Assembly: GCF_004365705.1 (NCBI RefSeq)
Contig: NZ_SOBN01000003.1
Location: forward strand, 620,001 to 684,000
Direction: 5' to 3'
Source of the DNA: Streptomyces sp. 846.5
GTDB taxonomy: Bacteria; Actinomycetota; Actinomycetes; Streptomycetales; Streptomycetaceae
DNA: 64,000 nucleotides
Both the position numbers and the translations under genes were made by a program. Shown one piece after another: positions 25,270 through 33,140 of the stretch; position 1 is the stretch's first letter; each line of letters starts with the position of its first letter. The notes below the pieces were generated by a model. That model saw only the letters and a program-made list of their open reading frames with translations. It was not told the origin of the DNA and did not search any database.

Positions 25270-25752
25270 TTACGTCGTCGGTGGTTCGGCGCCGAGGGCG
25301 ACTGCTAGCCGTTCCAATCCGCCGAGCGCCCCCAAGACGGCTGCGCTGTCCTCCGCCGAGATCAACGACAAAGCCGCGGCCATGCGCCGCTCGTGCGCCT
25401 GCTGCCAGTCGGCGAGCTGGCGGTGTCCGGCCTCGGTCACCGCGATCCTCGCGGTCCTGCGGTCGCCGGGATCGGCCTGCCGGTCCACGAAGCCCGCTTC
25501 CAGCAGCTTCCCGATGAGCCCGCTGACCGTGTTCGGCGCCAGCCGCTGACGCGCCGCCAGTTCGCCGACCCGCAGCGGTCCCGTGGCCAGCGTCTGCAGC
25601 AGTTCGACCTGGGCCATCGGCAGCGACTCCCACGGGTAGTCCGTGCGGATGCTGCTGCGCAGGGCCCGGCGCAGCTGGGTCACCACGTCGGTGAGGCGCT
25701 GTACCTGCGCGGGGTTCACGGCGGTTGTGGTACGGGAGGCAGGATCGGACAT
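25270..25752 (-). CDS. MarR-family transcriptional regulator
   Basis: A winged-helix regulator of 160 residues. LRVGELAARQRLAPNTVSGLIGKLLEAGFV at about residues 60-90 is the DNA-binding segment and DPGDRRTARIAVTEAG the wing, both typical of MarR. TAGTCT on the minus strand ends six bases before the ATG, so the mRNA is probably leaderless. The target is unclear: the next gene on the same strand is an HTH regulator, and the convergent genes are DNA repair enzymes. Confidence 0.9.
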   Translation of the reverse strand: MSDPASRTTTAVNPAQVQRLTDVVTQLRRALRSSIRTDYPWESLPMAQVELLQTLATGPLRVGELAARQRLAPNTVSGLIGKLLEAGFVDRQADPGDRRTARIAVTEAGHRQLADWQQAHERRMAAALSLISAEDSAAVLGALGGLERLAVALGAEPPTT

Positions 25753-25787
25753 GACGACAGACTAGTGTGCGACCCCGGCACCTGCTC

Positions 25788-26783
25788 CTAGCGGGAGACC
25801 CAGCCGCGCTCGTACGCATGCCAGCCGAGCTGCATCCTGGTGGTGACCTCGGCGAGGTCCATCAGCCGCTTGACCCTGCGCTGCACCGTGCGCAGACCCA
25901 GGTCGAGCTGCTTGGCGACGCTCACGTCGGTCAGCCCCACCAGCAGCAGCGAGAGGATCTGCAGGTCCACGTCCTCCGGCTGCTCGCCGGCGTCCCGCAC
26001 CAGCGCGCGCCGTCCGGAGGCCTCGGACACCCGCAGCGGCAGGGCCGACTCCCAGACGGATTCAAACAGCCCGGTCAGCGCCTCCAGCAGGCCGCCCGCG
26101 CGGACGATCAGCGCGGAGGGCTCGCCGGGGGCGTTCAGCGGACGGAGCGGCAGCATCGCCAGCGAGCGGTCCGCCATGATCAGCTTGGTGGGCACCCGGT
26201 CGGCGACCCGGACCTCCTCGTTCCGGTCCAGGGCGGTGAACAGCGCCACGGCGTTGGCGGGATCGTCCAGCGCGGCGCGCTCCAGCACCACCCGGTAGTC
26301 GACCCCGCGCGCGACCGCGGCGGGCTCGGCGTCGTTGTCGTCGCCGTTCACGGCCACCGGGGAGCTGGTGACCAGGGCCAGGACCTCATGCTCCGCGCCC
26401 AGTTGCAGCTGCTCGAAGCGGTGGCGGACGGCGTCGGCCCCGGTGACGACCTCGATGAGGTCGCCGAGCGAGAGGCCGACGGCGTTGCGCCGGTACTCCT
26501 GTGCCAGGATCTCCACCGACTGCTCGGCCTGGGTGAGTTCGTGCCTGCGCTGGGACAGGAGCGCTCCGAGGGCGACCGCGGGCGGCGCGGCCACGAGTCG
26601 GCCGGGCTCGATGGTGGACTGCGCGACCAGGCCCAGGCCCTCCAGCACGGTCAGGGAGTCGGCCACCTGGCCGTGGCGGAGGCCGAGCTTGCCCGCGAGC
26701 TCGTCGATCGCGGCCGAGCCCAGGCCGACGAGCAGCCGGTAGACCTCTTCGCTCACGTCGTCCAGACCGACGAAGCCAAGCAC
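25788..26783 (-). CDS. TrmB/LuxR-type HTH regulator
   Basis: A 331-residue regulator with two DNA-binding-like regions: an N-terminal TrmB-like winged helix (IDELAGKLGLRHGQVADSLTVLEGLGLV, about 28-55) and a C-terminal LuxR-type HTH (LLLVGLTDVSVAKQLDLGLRTVQRRVKRLM, about 280-312). Between them is a sugar-sensor-like or PLD-like region. Many paralogues of this layout exist in streptomycetes, often uncharacterised. The GTG start follows GAGGCGGG. It lies 35 bp downstream of the marR start on the same strand and may be transcribed separately. Confidence 0.8.
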   Translation of the reverse strand: MLGFVGLDDVSEEVYRLLVGLGSAAIDELAGKLGLRHGQVADSLTVLEGLGLVAQSTIEPGRLVAAPPAVALGALLSQRRHELTQAEQSVEILAQEYRRNAVGLSLGDLIEVVTGADAVRHRFEQLQLGAEHEVLALVTSSPVAVNGDDNDAEPAAVARGVDYRVVLERAALDDPANAVALFTALDRNEEVRVADRVPTKLIMADRSLAMLPLRPLNAPGEPSALIVRAGGLLEALTGLFESVWESALPLRVSEASGRRALVRDAGEQPEDVDLQILSLLLVGLTDVSVAKQLDLGLRTVQRRVKRLMDLAEVTTRMQLGWHAYERGWVSR

Positions 26784-27016
26784 CTGACCCGCCTCGCTTT
26801 CGCGTCGCCGTCCTGCCCGGGAAGCTGGAGCAACCGGAGTACTTCAAGGTCATCATGCCTGGCCAGGCGCTTTCCGGGTAGTCGGGACCCTGTGGAGGAA
26901 GTGTGCTTGCGCGCCACGGGGTGATCCGATTCGCCCGTTCCGCCCGGTGAGCGGGGTCGGGACGTGGACAATGGCGTCCGTCCGGGGTGCGGAATTGTCG
27001 CTGAGGAGACGAATCG

Positions 27017-28462
27017 ATGAGCAGCCAGGGTGGACCCGCGTCTGGTGGGGCGGACGGTTCCTGGTGGGATGCCGTGTACGAGGGGCCGGGGGACGAGGTC
27101 CCCGACGCGCCGCGGGCCGACGCCGGGCCCGGGTCGGTGGACGACTGGTTCGACTCGGCCAGCGGCATGCTGAGCGGCGCGGCGCCGTCGCCCCCCGCAG
27201 CACCCCCGTCAGCACCCCGCGACGCGAGCCCGGAGGACGCCGCCCCGGCCGGTCCGCCCACGCTGGTCGACGCGCCGCCGCAGGATGCCGTACCGCCGAA
27301 GGACGCCGCCGAGCCGCCGCTGCCGCCGCTGCCGGTGCGTCCGCCCCGCATACCGGCGCTTAAGGCCGACCCCAGGGTCGTCCCCCCACCGCGGGCGCCG
27401 GCCGACGCTGTAAGTGACAGTCAGGGGGCGGTGACTGACGAGTCGTTCGATCCCTACGACCCCTTCGACGACATCCCGGACCTCCCGGTCCCACCGCTGC
27501 CCAGCGCCGCGCCGAACCGGCCGTCGGCCCCGCCCACCGTGCCGCGAATCACTGTGCCCGCGGCCCGGCCGCTGCCGCCGCGCGCGGGGGAGCAGGCGTC
27601 CGACGACGAGCCGGAACCCGCGGCGCTGCCGGCCGCCGACCCCGACCTGCTCGTCGGCATGGTCCCGGACACCGCCCTGGACGGGGCCCGCTACGGCACC
27701 ATGACGCTGCGCGCCGCCTCGGTCCGCGGGGACAGGGCCCGCCGCCGCGGTGAGGTCCGCGCCGACCGGCTGCTGACCCTGCGCTTCGGCGAGGGCAGCG
27801 AGGCGCTGCTGCTGGTCGTCATGGCGACCCCGCCCCCGGAGGAGAGCCCGTCGGTCGCGGACGACGCCTGTCGCCAGCTCGCCGCCTCGGTCGGCCGCAG
27901 CCGCAGCGAGCTGCTCGCCGACCTGCGGGTGGGCGCGCAGGAGCGGTTGCGGTACGGACTGCAGCGGCTCACCGCCCGCGCCGCGGTCCGGCTGCAGCGG
28001 GTGCCGGAGTCCGGCTCGTCCACCGAACTCAGCGGCACCGGTGGGTCGTTGCACGCGCTGCTCGCCCCGCTGGACCCGACCAGCAGGCTGCGGGCGGGGT
28101 TCGGCCTGGGCCCCGGCGGGCTGCTGCTGCTCGGCGACGACGCCTGGTACGACGCGTACGCCGGGCGGCGGCTGGTCGGCTCGCAGCAGCCGAACGGCGG
28201 CGGGGCCGACAAGCCGGCCGCGCCGCGCAGCCCGGACCGCTTCCGGTTCCGGGTGGTGGTGCCCGAACCCGGGGACGTGCTGCTGCTCTGCAGCGAGGGC
28301 CTGGACCAGCCGCTGCGCGAGGAGCCCGCGGTCTCCGACTTCCTCGCCGACCACTGGGCGCATCCGCACCCGCCCGGCCAGGTCGACTTCCTGCGGCAGA
28401 TCCAGGTCCGCGCCGAGGGCTATGCGGCGGACCGCACGGCGGCGGCGATCTGGGAGGACTGA
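27017..28462 (+). CDS. Degenerate PP2C-like protein with proline-rich N-terminus
   Basis: A 481-residue protein. Residues 1-200 are disordered, rich in Pro, Ala and Asp. Residues about 215-480 resemble a PP2C serine/threonine phosphatase: YGTMTLRAASVRGDRARRRGEVRADRLL corresponds to the first motif, DVLLLCSEGLDQPLR to the GDxxLLCSDGL motif and ADRTAAAIWED to the DNxT motif. The DGMGG metal motif is missing and key Asp residues are changed, so catalysis is doubtful; a pseudophosphatase role is likely. Convergent with the DUF4328 gene, 16 bp apart. Confidence 0.7.
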   Translation: MSSQGGPASGGADGSWWDAVYEGPGDEVPDAPRADAGPGSVDDWFDSASGMLSGAAPSPPAAPPSAPRDASPEDAAPAGPPTLVDAPPQDAVPPKDAAEPPLPPLPVRPPRIPALKADPRVVPPPRAPADAVSDSQGAVTDESFDPYDPFDDIPDLPVPPLPSAAPNRPSAPPTVPRITVPAARPLPPRAGEQASDDEPEPAALPAADPDLLVGMVPDTALDGARYGTMTLRAASVRGDRARRRGEVRADRLLTLRFGEGSEALLLVVMATPPPEESPSVADDACRQLAASVGRSRSELLADLRVGAQERLRYGLQRLTARAAVRLQRVPESGSSTELSGTGGSLHALLAPLDPTSRLRAGFGLGPGGLLLLGDDAWYDAYAGRRLVGSQQPNGGGADKPAAPRSPDRFRFRVVVPEPGDVLLLCSEGLDQPLREEPAVSDFLADHWAHPHPPGQVDFLRQIQVRAEGYAADRTAAAIWED

Positions 28463-28478
28463 CCGGGCTCGGGTGCGG

Positions 28479-29453
28479 TCACTCCTCGGTCGTCGTCGCG
28501 TCGGCGGGTTCGGCGGTGGGCTCGACCGTGGGCTTGGCGAGATCCACGGCCGGCTCGGCGACCGGTGCGGGCGCCGGCGCCGGAACCGCGTCCTGCGGCG
28601 GCTGGTAGGCGGAGGGGGCCGGGGCGGTCCCGTAGACCGGGGGCTGCATCGCCGCGGCCATCGAGTAGGGGTGCCCCGCCCCCGGACCCTGCATGATCCG
28701 CACCTGCTGACGGCTGGTCAGCCGGCGCACCACCAGGATGCCCAGCACGCACGCCGCGATCCGCAGCACCCCGACCACTATGGCCACGACGAACCACGCG
28801 GTGCTGACCGACCGGGTCGTGACGTCGGGATCGCTCCTCAGCAGCTCCAGCGGCACGACCGGCAGGAAGAACAGCGTCTGGCTGATGGTGAAGGCGAGCC
28901 ACCAGAAGGTCACCAGCGGGGTGCGGGGCTTCCACACCCGATCCGGCGTCAGCGGCTCGCTCGCCCGCCAGATGTCCCCGGCCATCAGCCGCTGCGTGAT
29001 CAGGCCCGCGAGCGGGACGAACCAGCCGCCGACGGCCCAGCCCGGGCTCAGCCGCTGCCGGCCCGGTGCCAGCACCGCGGACAGGTTCGCCGACTTGGCG
29101 AACCAGACGATGAAGGTGATGCCGGTGCCGAGCATCAGCAGCAGCGTGAGGTCGAATATCAGACTGGTCGCCACGAATGTCGCGTTCGCCGCGTCCACGT
29201 GGCTGCCGGCTCCGTCCACGCCGATGGAGTGGGACAGCGTGATGCCGTAGCCGTCCAGGCCGAGGAACAGCAGCGACGTCAGCAGGCTGGTGCCGAACAG
29301 GATCTGCACGGCCAGCGCCAGCCCGGTCGGTGCGGAGGGCACGGTGTAGGCGACCGGGTAGTAGGCCGAGGGCTGGGCGCCGCCGCCCCAGCCGCAGGCG
29401 GAGCACCGTCCGTAGGGATCGACGTACGGGGAGGAGCAGGACGGACAGGACAC
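28479..29453 (-). CDS. DUF4328 membrane protein with zinc ribbon
   Basis: A 324-residue protein. The N-terminal CPSC...CSAC (residues 3-20) forms a small zinc ribbon. About six membrane helices follow between residues 40 and 230; GWAVGGWFVPLAGLITQRLMAGDIWRAS is the DUF4328 signature. The C-terminal 90 residues are Pro/Ala/Glu-rich. The GTG start follows GGTGGAG. Function unknown; the family is abundant in actinobacteria. Confidence 0.85.
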   Translation of the reverse strand: MSCPSCSSPYVDPYGRCSACGWGGGAQPSAYYPVAYTVPSAPTGLALAVQILFGTSLLTSLLFLGLDGYGITLSHSIGVDGAGSHVDAANATFVATSLIFDLTLLLMLGTGITFIVWFAKSANLSAVLAPGRQRLSPGWAVGGWFVPLAGLITQRLMAGDIWRASEPLTPDRVWKPRTPLVTFWWLAFTISQTLFFLPVVPLELLRSDPDVTTRSVSTAWFVVAIVVGVLRIAACVLGILVVRRLTSRQQVRIMQGPGAGHPYSMAAAMQPPVYGTAPAPSAYQPPQDAVPAPAPAPVAEPAVDLAKPTVEPTAEPADATTTEE

Positions 29454-29555
29454 AGTGACTCCACCAGAGAAAGCCCGCTCATCGGCGGCGGGGGGCTGAT
29501 GCTACCGAGCGGTCGGGTGGCCGTCCATCGGCTTCCCGGCTCCGGCCCGGGACGA

Positions 29556-30158
29556 TCAGCGCAGGTGAAGGGAGTCGTCCAGGTATTCGCCGATGTGTGC
29601 CAGCGCGGCCTCCCGGCTCGCCCCGGGCACCCCCGTGACGACGGGCGTGCCGAAGCCGTCCAGCAGCGCGCCGAGCCGCACCGCGAAGCGCTCCGGATCG
29701 ACGGCGCGGAACTCGCCGGCGGCGATGCCCCGGCGCAGCAGCGCGACCAGGTCGGTCCGCCAGGCGGCCTCGATCGCGGCCTGCCCGGTGCGCATCGCCT
29801 CGACGGCGAGCGAGCGACCCCACACCTCCACCCACAGGGCCCAGCGCGGGTCCCCGGCCCTGGTCGGCAGGTAGAGGGCGACGTAGTCGTCCAGCTGCCG
29901 TGCCGCCGGCGCGTCCGCGGCGAGCGCGGCGCGGCGGCGCTCGCCCAGCTCGGCCTCGCTCCAGCCCAGGGTCTCCAGCAGCAGCCGGTCCTTGCTGCCG
30001 AAGTAGTAGAGGAGATGTCCGGCGCTCATGCCGAGGCGCCGTCCGAGCGCGGCCATGGTCAGCGCGGCCAGCCCCTGCCGGGCGATGGCGTCCATGGCGG
30101 CGGCGAACACCTCCTCGCGCGGCGGCGCGGGGCGTCGGCCCTGCTCCCGGTCTGACAC
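29556..30158 (-). CDS. TetR-family transcriptional regulator
   Basis: A 200-residue regulator. The HTH AMDAIARQGLAALTMAALGRRLGMSAGHLLYYFGSKDRLL spans about residues 17-56. The ligand domain is ordinary. I start at the GTG six bases after GGAGGG; the upstream 39 codons in frame are not supported. A near-palindrome lies 18 bp upstream and is probably its own operator. The divergent gene is a SigF-type sigma factor, which it could also affect. Confidence 0.88.
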   Translation of the reverse strand: MSDREQGRRPAPPREEVFAAAMDAIARQGLAALTMAALGRRLGMSAGHLLYYFGSKDRLLLETLGWSEAELGERRRAALAADAPAARQLDDYVALYLPTRAGDPRWALWVEVWGRSLAVEAMRTGQAAIEAAWRTDLVALLRRGIAAGEFRAVDPERFAVRLGALLDGFGTPVVTGVPGASREAALAHIGEYLDDSLHLR

Positions 30159-30176
30159 GCCGGTCCCTCCGATGGC

Positions 30177-30195
30177 GTTGGAATGTCGTTCTAAC
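30177..30195. promoter_or_regulatory. Putative TetR operator between tetR and sigma gene
   Basis: GTTGGAATGTCGTTCTAAC: seven-base arms with one mismatch around a 5-bp centre, 18 bp upstream of the TetR start. The half-site GTTCTAA is typical of TetR operators. Confidence 0.5.
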
Positions 30196-30315
30196 CCAGT
30201 AAAGCAGCCGGACGCGAGCGCCCGTCCGAAATCTTGCGGCTCCCGGGCGCATGAGGTCGGCGGTCCCGGGTACACGACGGCCCGAAGTCAGTCCCGATCA
30301 GTGAGGACCGAGGTC

Positions 30316-31185
30316 ATGACGAGGAGCACCACCGCCGCCCCGCGGCGGTCCGCCGAACCCGTCGCGGACGTGGCACTGCCTGCCTTCGCCGTCCCTGCCG
30401 CGCTGCGTCCTGCCGCTGTCGGCCCCGCCGACGCCCGGACCATGTCCAAGGTGCTGTTCGCCCGGATGGCGACGCTGGAGGAGGGCACGCACGAGTACCA
30501 GTACGTGCGCAACACCCTGGTGGAGCTCAACCTGGCGCTGGTCCACTTCGCCGCCGGGCGGTTCCGCACCCGCAGCGAGCCGATGGAGGACATCGTCCAG
30601 GTCGGCACGATCGGCCTGATCAAGGCCATCGACCGGTTCGACCCGGCCCGCGAGGTCGAGTTCCCCACCTTCGCCCTGCCCACCGTCCTCGGCGAGATCA
30701 AGCGCTTCTTCCGGGACACCAGCTGGGCCGTCCATGTGCCGCGCCGGCTCCAGGAGTTGCGGCTCGCACTGGCCCGGGCCGGCGACGACCTCGCGCAGGC
30801 GCTGGACCGCGCCCCGACCGCGGCCGAGCTCGCCGCGCACCTCGGCATCACCGAGGACGAGGTCTGTGAGGGCCTGGTCGCCAGCAACGCCTACTCGGTG
30901 AGCTCCCTGGACGCGCAGCCCGGTGAGGACGAGACCGAGGGCTCCTTCGCGGACCGCGTCGGGGCCGTCGACCCCGGCCTTGAGGGCATCGAGAACCTGG
31001 AGTCGCTCAAGCCGCTGATCGGCCGGCTCAGCGAGCGCGAGCGGACGCTGCTGTCGCTCCGTTTCGGCGCCGAGTTGACGCAGGCTCAGATCGGCGAGGA
31101 GCTCGGGATCTCGCAGATGCATGTCTCCCGACTGCTCTCCCGGGCGCTGGAAACGCTGCGGTCGCACCTGCTCGTCGAGGAGTGA
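30316..31185 (+). CDS. SigB/SigF-family RNA polymerase sigma factor
   Basis: Alternative sigma factor of group 3, about 289 residues. Region 2 contains EDIVQVGTIGLIKAIDRFDP and the -10 recognition stretch EFPTFALPTVLGEIKRFFRD; region 3 lies near residue 150; region 4.2 has LTQAQIGEELGISQMHVSRLLSRALETLR. The N-terminal 40 residues are low complexity. In streptomycetes such factors (SigB, SigF, SigG and others) handle stress and development. GAGG lies four bases before the ATG. Genes for a STAS antagonist and an anti-sigma-like ATPase follow, suggesting partner switching. Confidence 0.92.
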   Translation: MTRSTTAAPRRSAEPVADVALPAFAVPAALRPAAVGPADARTMSKVLFARMATLEEGTHEYQYVRNTLVELNLALVHFAAGRFRTRSEPMEDIVQVGTIGLIKAIDRFDPAREVEFPTFALPTVLGEIKRFFRDTSWAVHVPRRLQELRLALARAGDDLAQALDRAPTAAELAAHLGITEDEVCEGLVASNAYSVSSLDAQPGEDETEGSFADRVGAVDPGLEGIENLESLKPLIGRLSERERTLLSLRFGAELTQAQIGEELGISQMHVSRLLSRALETLRSHLLVEE

Positions 31186-31217
31186 CCGGTGCTCACCGAG
31201 CCCAGGGAGGTGCCGAG

Positions 31218-31610
31218 ATGAGCCGAAAGGTCGTCGCAGGCGGTGCGGACGCGGTCCCCCGCTTCGCGGTGGAGCTTCGTCCCGTCGGGTCTGCCACGGT
31301 GCTCGCGCTCACCGGTGAGCTGGACCACGACACCGCTCCGGCGCTGCGCGAGCGGCTGGCGCAGGCGCTGGCCCGGGCCGGCCGGCCCGGGCACACGCCG
31401 ACCGTGGTCGTGGACTGCGCCGGGCTGCTCTTCTGCGACTCCACCGGGCTCAATGTGCTGCTGACGGCCCGGCTGCAGGCCGACGAGCAGGGCATCTCGA
31501 TCCGTCTCGCCGCCCTGCGCGGCCATGTGGTGCGGATGTTCGACATCACCGGCGCCGGAACGGTGTTCAGCGTCCATCCGGATCTCGACGACGCCCTGGC
31601 GGCCGTGTGA
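31218..31610 (+). CDS. STAS-domain anti-sigma factor antagonist
   Basis: A 130-residue RsbV/SpoIIAA-like protein. The domain runs from about residue 15 to the end. FCDSTGLNVLLTA carries the Ser that is phosphorylated in the family (DSTGL). AGGGAGG lies seven bases before the ATG. Unphosphorylated, such proteins release a sigma factor by binding the cognate kinase. The next gene overlaps by one base and encodes a HATPase, its probable partner; the preceding gene is the sigma factor. Confidence 0.9.
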   Translation: MSRKVVAGGADAVPRFAVELRPVGSATVLALTGELDHDTAPALRERLAQALARAGRPGHTPTVVVDCAGLLFCDSTGLNVLLTARLQADEQGISIRLAALRGHVVRMFDITGAGTVFSVHPDLDDALAAV

Positions 31611-32056
31611 TGGGACAGGACACCATCAGGCGCTCCCCGGTGCTGCCGCCCGGCGGCCAGATCCGGCGGCTCTCCCTGACCGGCACCGCCGCCCCGGTCG
31701 GACGGGCCCGTGACTTCTCCCGGAAGGCGCTGACCGACTGGGAGTGGCTCCCCGGGGAGACCGCGGAGCAGCGGGCGGTGGCCGAGGACGTGCTGCTGCT
31801 GGTCTCGGAACTGGTCACCAACGCCTGCCTGCACGCCGGCGGGCCGACCGAGCTGGCACTGCGCTGCACCGGCGAGCGCCTGCGGGTGGAGGTCTCCGAC
31901 CTCAGCCCGAACCCGCCCCGCCCGCGCACCCCGCACGAGGCCGCCCGCCCGGGCGGCCACGGCCTGCACATCGTCGCCCGGCTGGCCCACGCCTGGGGCA
32001 CCGTCCCGTCCGACCGCGGCAAGACGGTCTGGCTGGAGGTCCGGACACCGCACTGA
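31610..32056 (+). CDS. Anti-sigma-factor-like serine kinase (HATPase, RsbW type)
   Basis: A 148-residue GHKL ATPase domain. The N-box ELVTNACLHAGGP and the G-box GGHGLHIVARLAHAWG are clear, and the C-terminal KTVWLEV strand is usual. The ATG overlaps the STAS stop (TGATG), so both are made in step. The likely task is to bind the sigma factor upstream and phosphorylate the STAS protein. It ends 29 bp from the convergent agmatine deiminase gene. Confidence 0.9.
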   Translation: MGQDTIRRSPVLPPGGQIRRLSLTGTAAPVGRARDFSRKALTDWEWLPGETAEQRAVAEDVLLLVSELVTNACLHAGGPTELALRCTGERLRVEVSDLSPNPPRPRTPHEAARPGGHGLHIVARLAHAWGTVPSDRGKTVWLEVRTPH

Positions 32057-32085
32057 GCGGGCCTGTCCTGACGGGCTCGGCGCTT

Positions 32086-33129
32086 TCAGACGGAGGGCTG
32101 CTGCTGGGTGATGCAGTGGATGCCGCCGCCGTTGGCGAAGATCTCCCGGGCGTCGACCAACTCGACCTTGCGGTCCGGGAAGTGATGGGCGAACAGTTCT
32201 GCGGCGGACTGGTCGCGGGGGTCGTCGAAGGCGCAGAGGACCACGGCGCCGTTGCAGAGGTAGTGGTTGATGTAGGAGTAGTCGACGGGTTCGCCGTCCT
32301 CCTCGAAGAGGACGGTGGGGGCGGGGAGTTCGACAACCTCAAGCCGGCGGCCCCGGGCGTCGGTGGAGGCCCGGAGCAGATCGGCGATCTGCCGGGTGAC
32401 CTCGTGGTCGGGGTGGGCCGGGTCGGGCTGGCTGTGGACGACGACGGTGCCCGGCTTGAGGAAGGCGGCGACGATGTCGATGTGGCCGCGGGTCCCGAAG
32501 CGCTGGTAGTCGCGGGTCAGGCCGCGCGGGACCCAGATCGCCTTGGTGGTGCCCAGATGGGCGTGGATCTCCGCCTCGACCTGCTCCTTGGTCCAGTCCG
32601 CGTTGCGGCCCTCGCCGAGCTGGACGGTCTCGGTGAGCAGCACCGTGCCCTCGCCGTCGACGTGGATGCCGCCGCCCTCGTTGATCAGACGGGAGGCGAA
32701 GCGGCGGACCCCGGCCAGGGTGCTGACCTCCTCGGCGATGTGCTGGTCGTGCTCCCAACTGGCCCAGTCCTGGGCGCCCCAGCCGTTGAAGACCCAGTCG
32801 GCGGCGGCCAGTCCGCCCCTGCCGTCGGTGAGGAAGGTAGGGCCGATGTCGCGCATCCAGGCGTCGTCCAGCGGTCGTTCGACGATCTCGACCTCGGTGG
32901 ACACATAGCCGCGGGCCGCCTCGGTCTCGCCGAGGTTGACGACCAGGGTGACCGGCTCGTAGCGGACCACGGTGTTGGCGACGGCCGCCCAGGCCGTGCG
33001 GGCGGCGTGCAGGTCCTCGCCGCCGAAGGTCTCGTTGGGGGTGGGGAAGGCCATCCAGGTGCGGTCGTGCGGCTGCCATTCGGCGGGCATGGCGTAGCCC
33101 AGCTCGGCGGGGGTCTGAGGGATCGTCAT
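32086..33129 (-). CDS. aguA: Agmatine deiminase
   Basis: Converts agmatine to N-carbamoylputrescine and ammonia. 347 residues, the usual length of porphyromonas-type peptidyl-arginine deiminase enzymes. Recognisable are RTWMAFP, DDAWMRDIGPTF, INEGGGIHVDGEGT, RGHIDIVAAF and the catalytic Cys in GGGIHCITQQQP near the C-terminus. The ATG is 11 bp after the ureC stop, so it is the third gene of a urease/deiminase operon. N-carbamoylputrescine amidohydrolase is not adjacent. The pairing with an unusual urease is of interest (see findings). Confidence 0.93.
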   Translation of the reverse strand: MTIPQTPAELGYAMPAEWQPHDRTWMAFPTPNETFGGEDLHAARTAWAAVANTVVRYEPVTLVVNLGETEAARGYVSTEVEIVERPLDDAWMRDIGPTFLTDGRGGLAAADWVFNGWGAQDWASWEHDQHIAEEVSTLAGVRRFASRLINEGGGIHVDGEGTVLLTETVQLGEGRNADWTKEQVEAEIHAHLGTTKAIWVPRGLTRDYQRFGTRGHIDIVAAFLKPGTVVVHSQPDPAHPDHEVTRQIADLLRASTDARGRRLEVVELPAPTVLFEEDGEPVDYSYINHYLCNGAVVLCAFDDPRDQSAAELFAHHFPDRKVELVDAREIFANGGGIHCITQQQPSV

Positions 33130-33140
33130 GGTGCCTGTCC

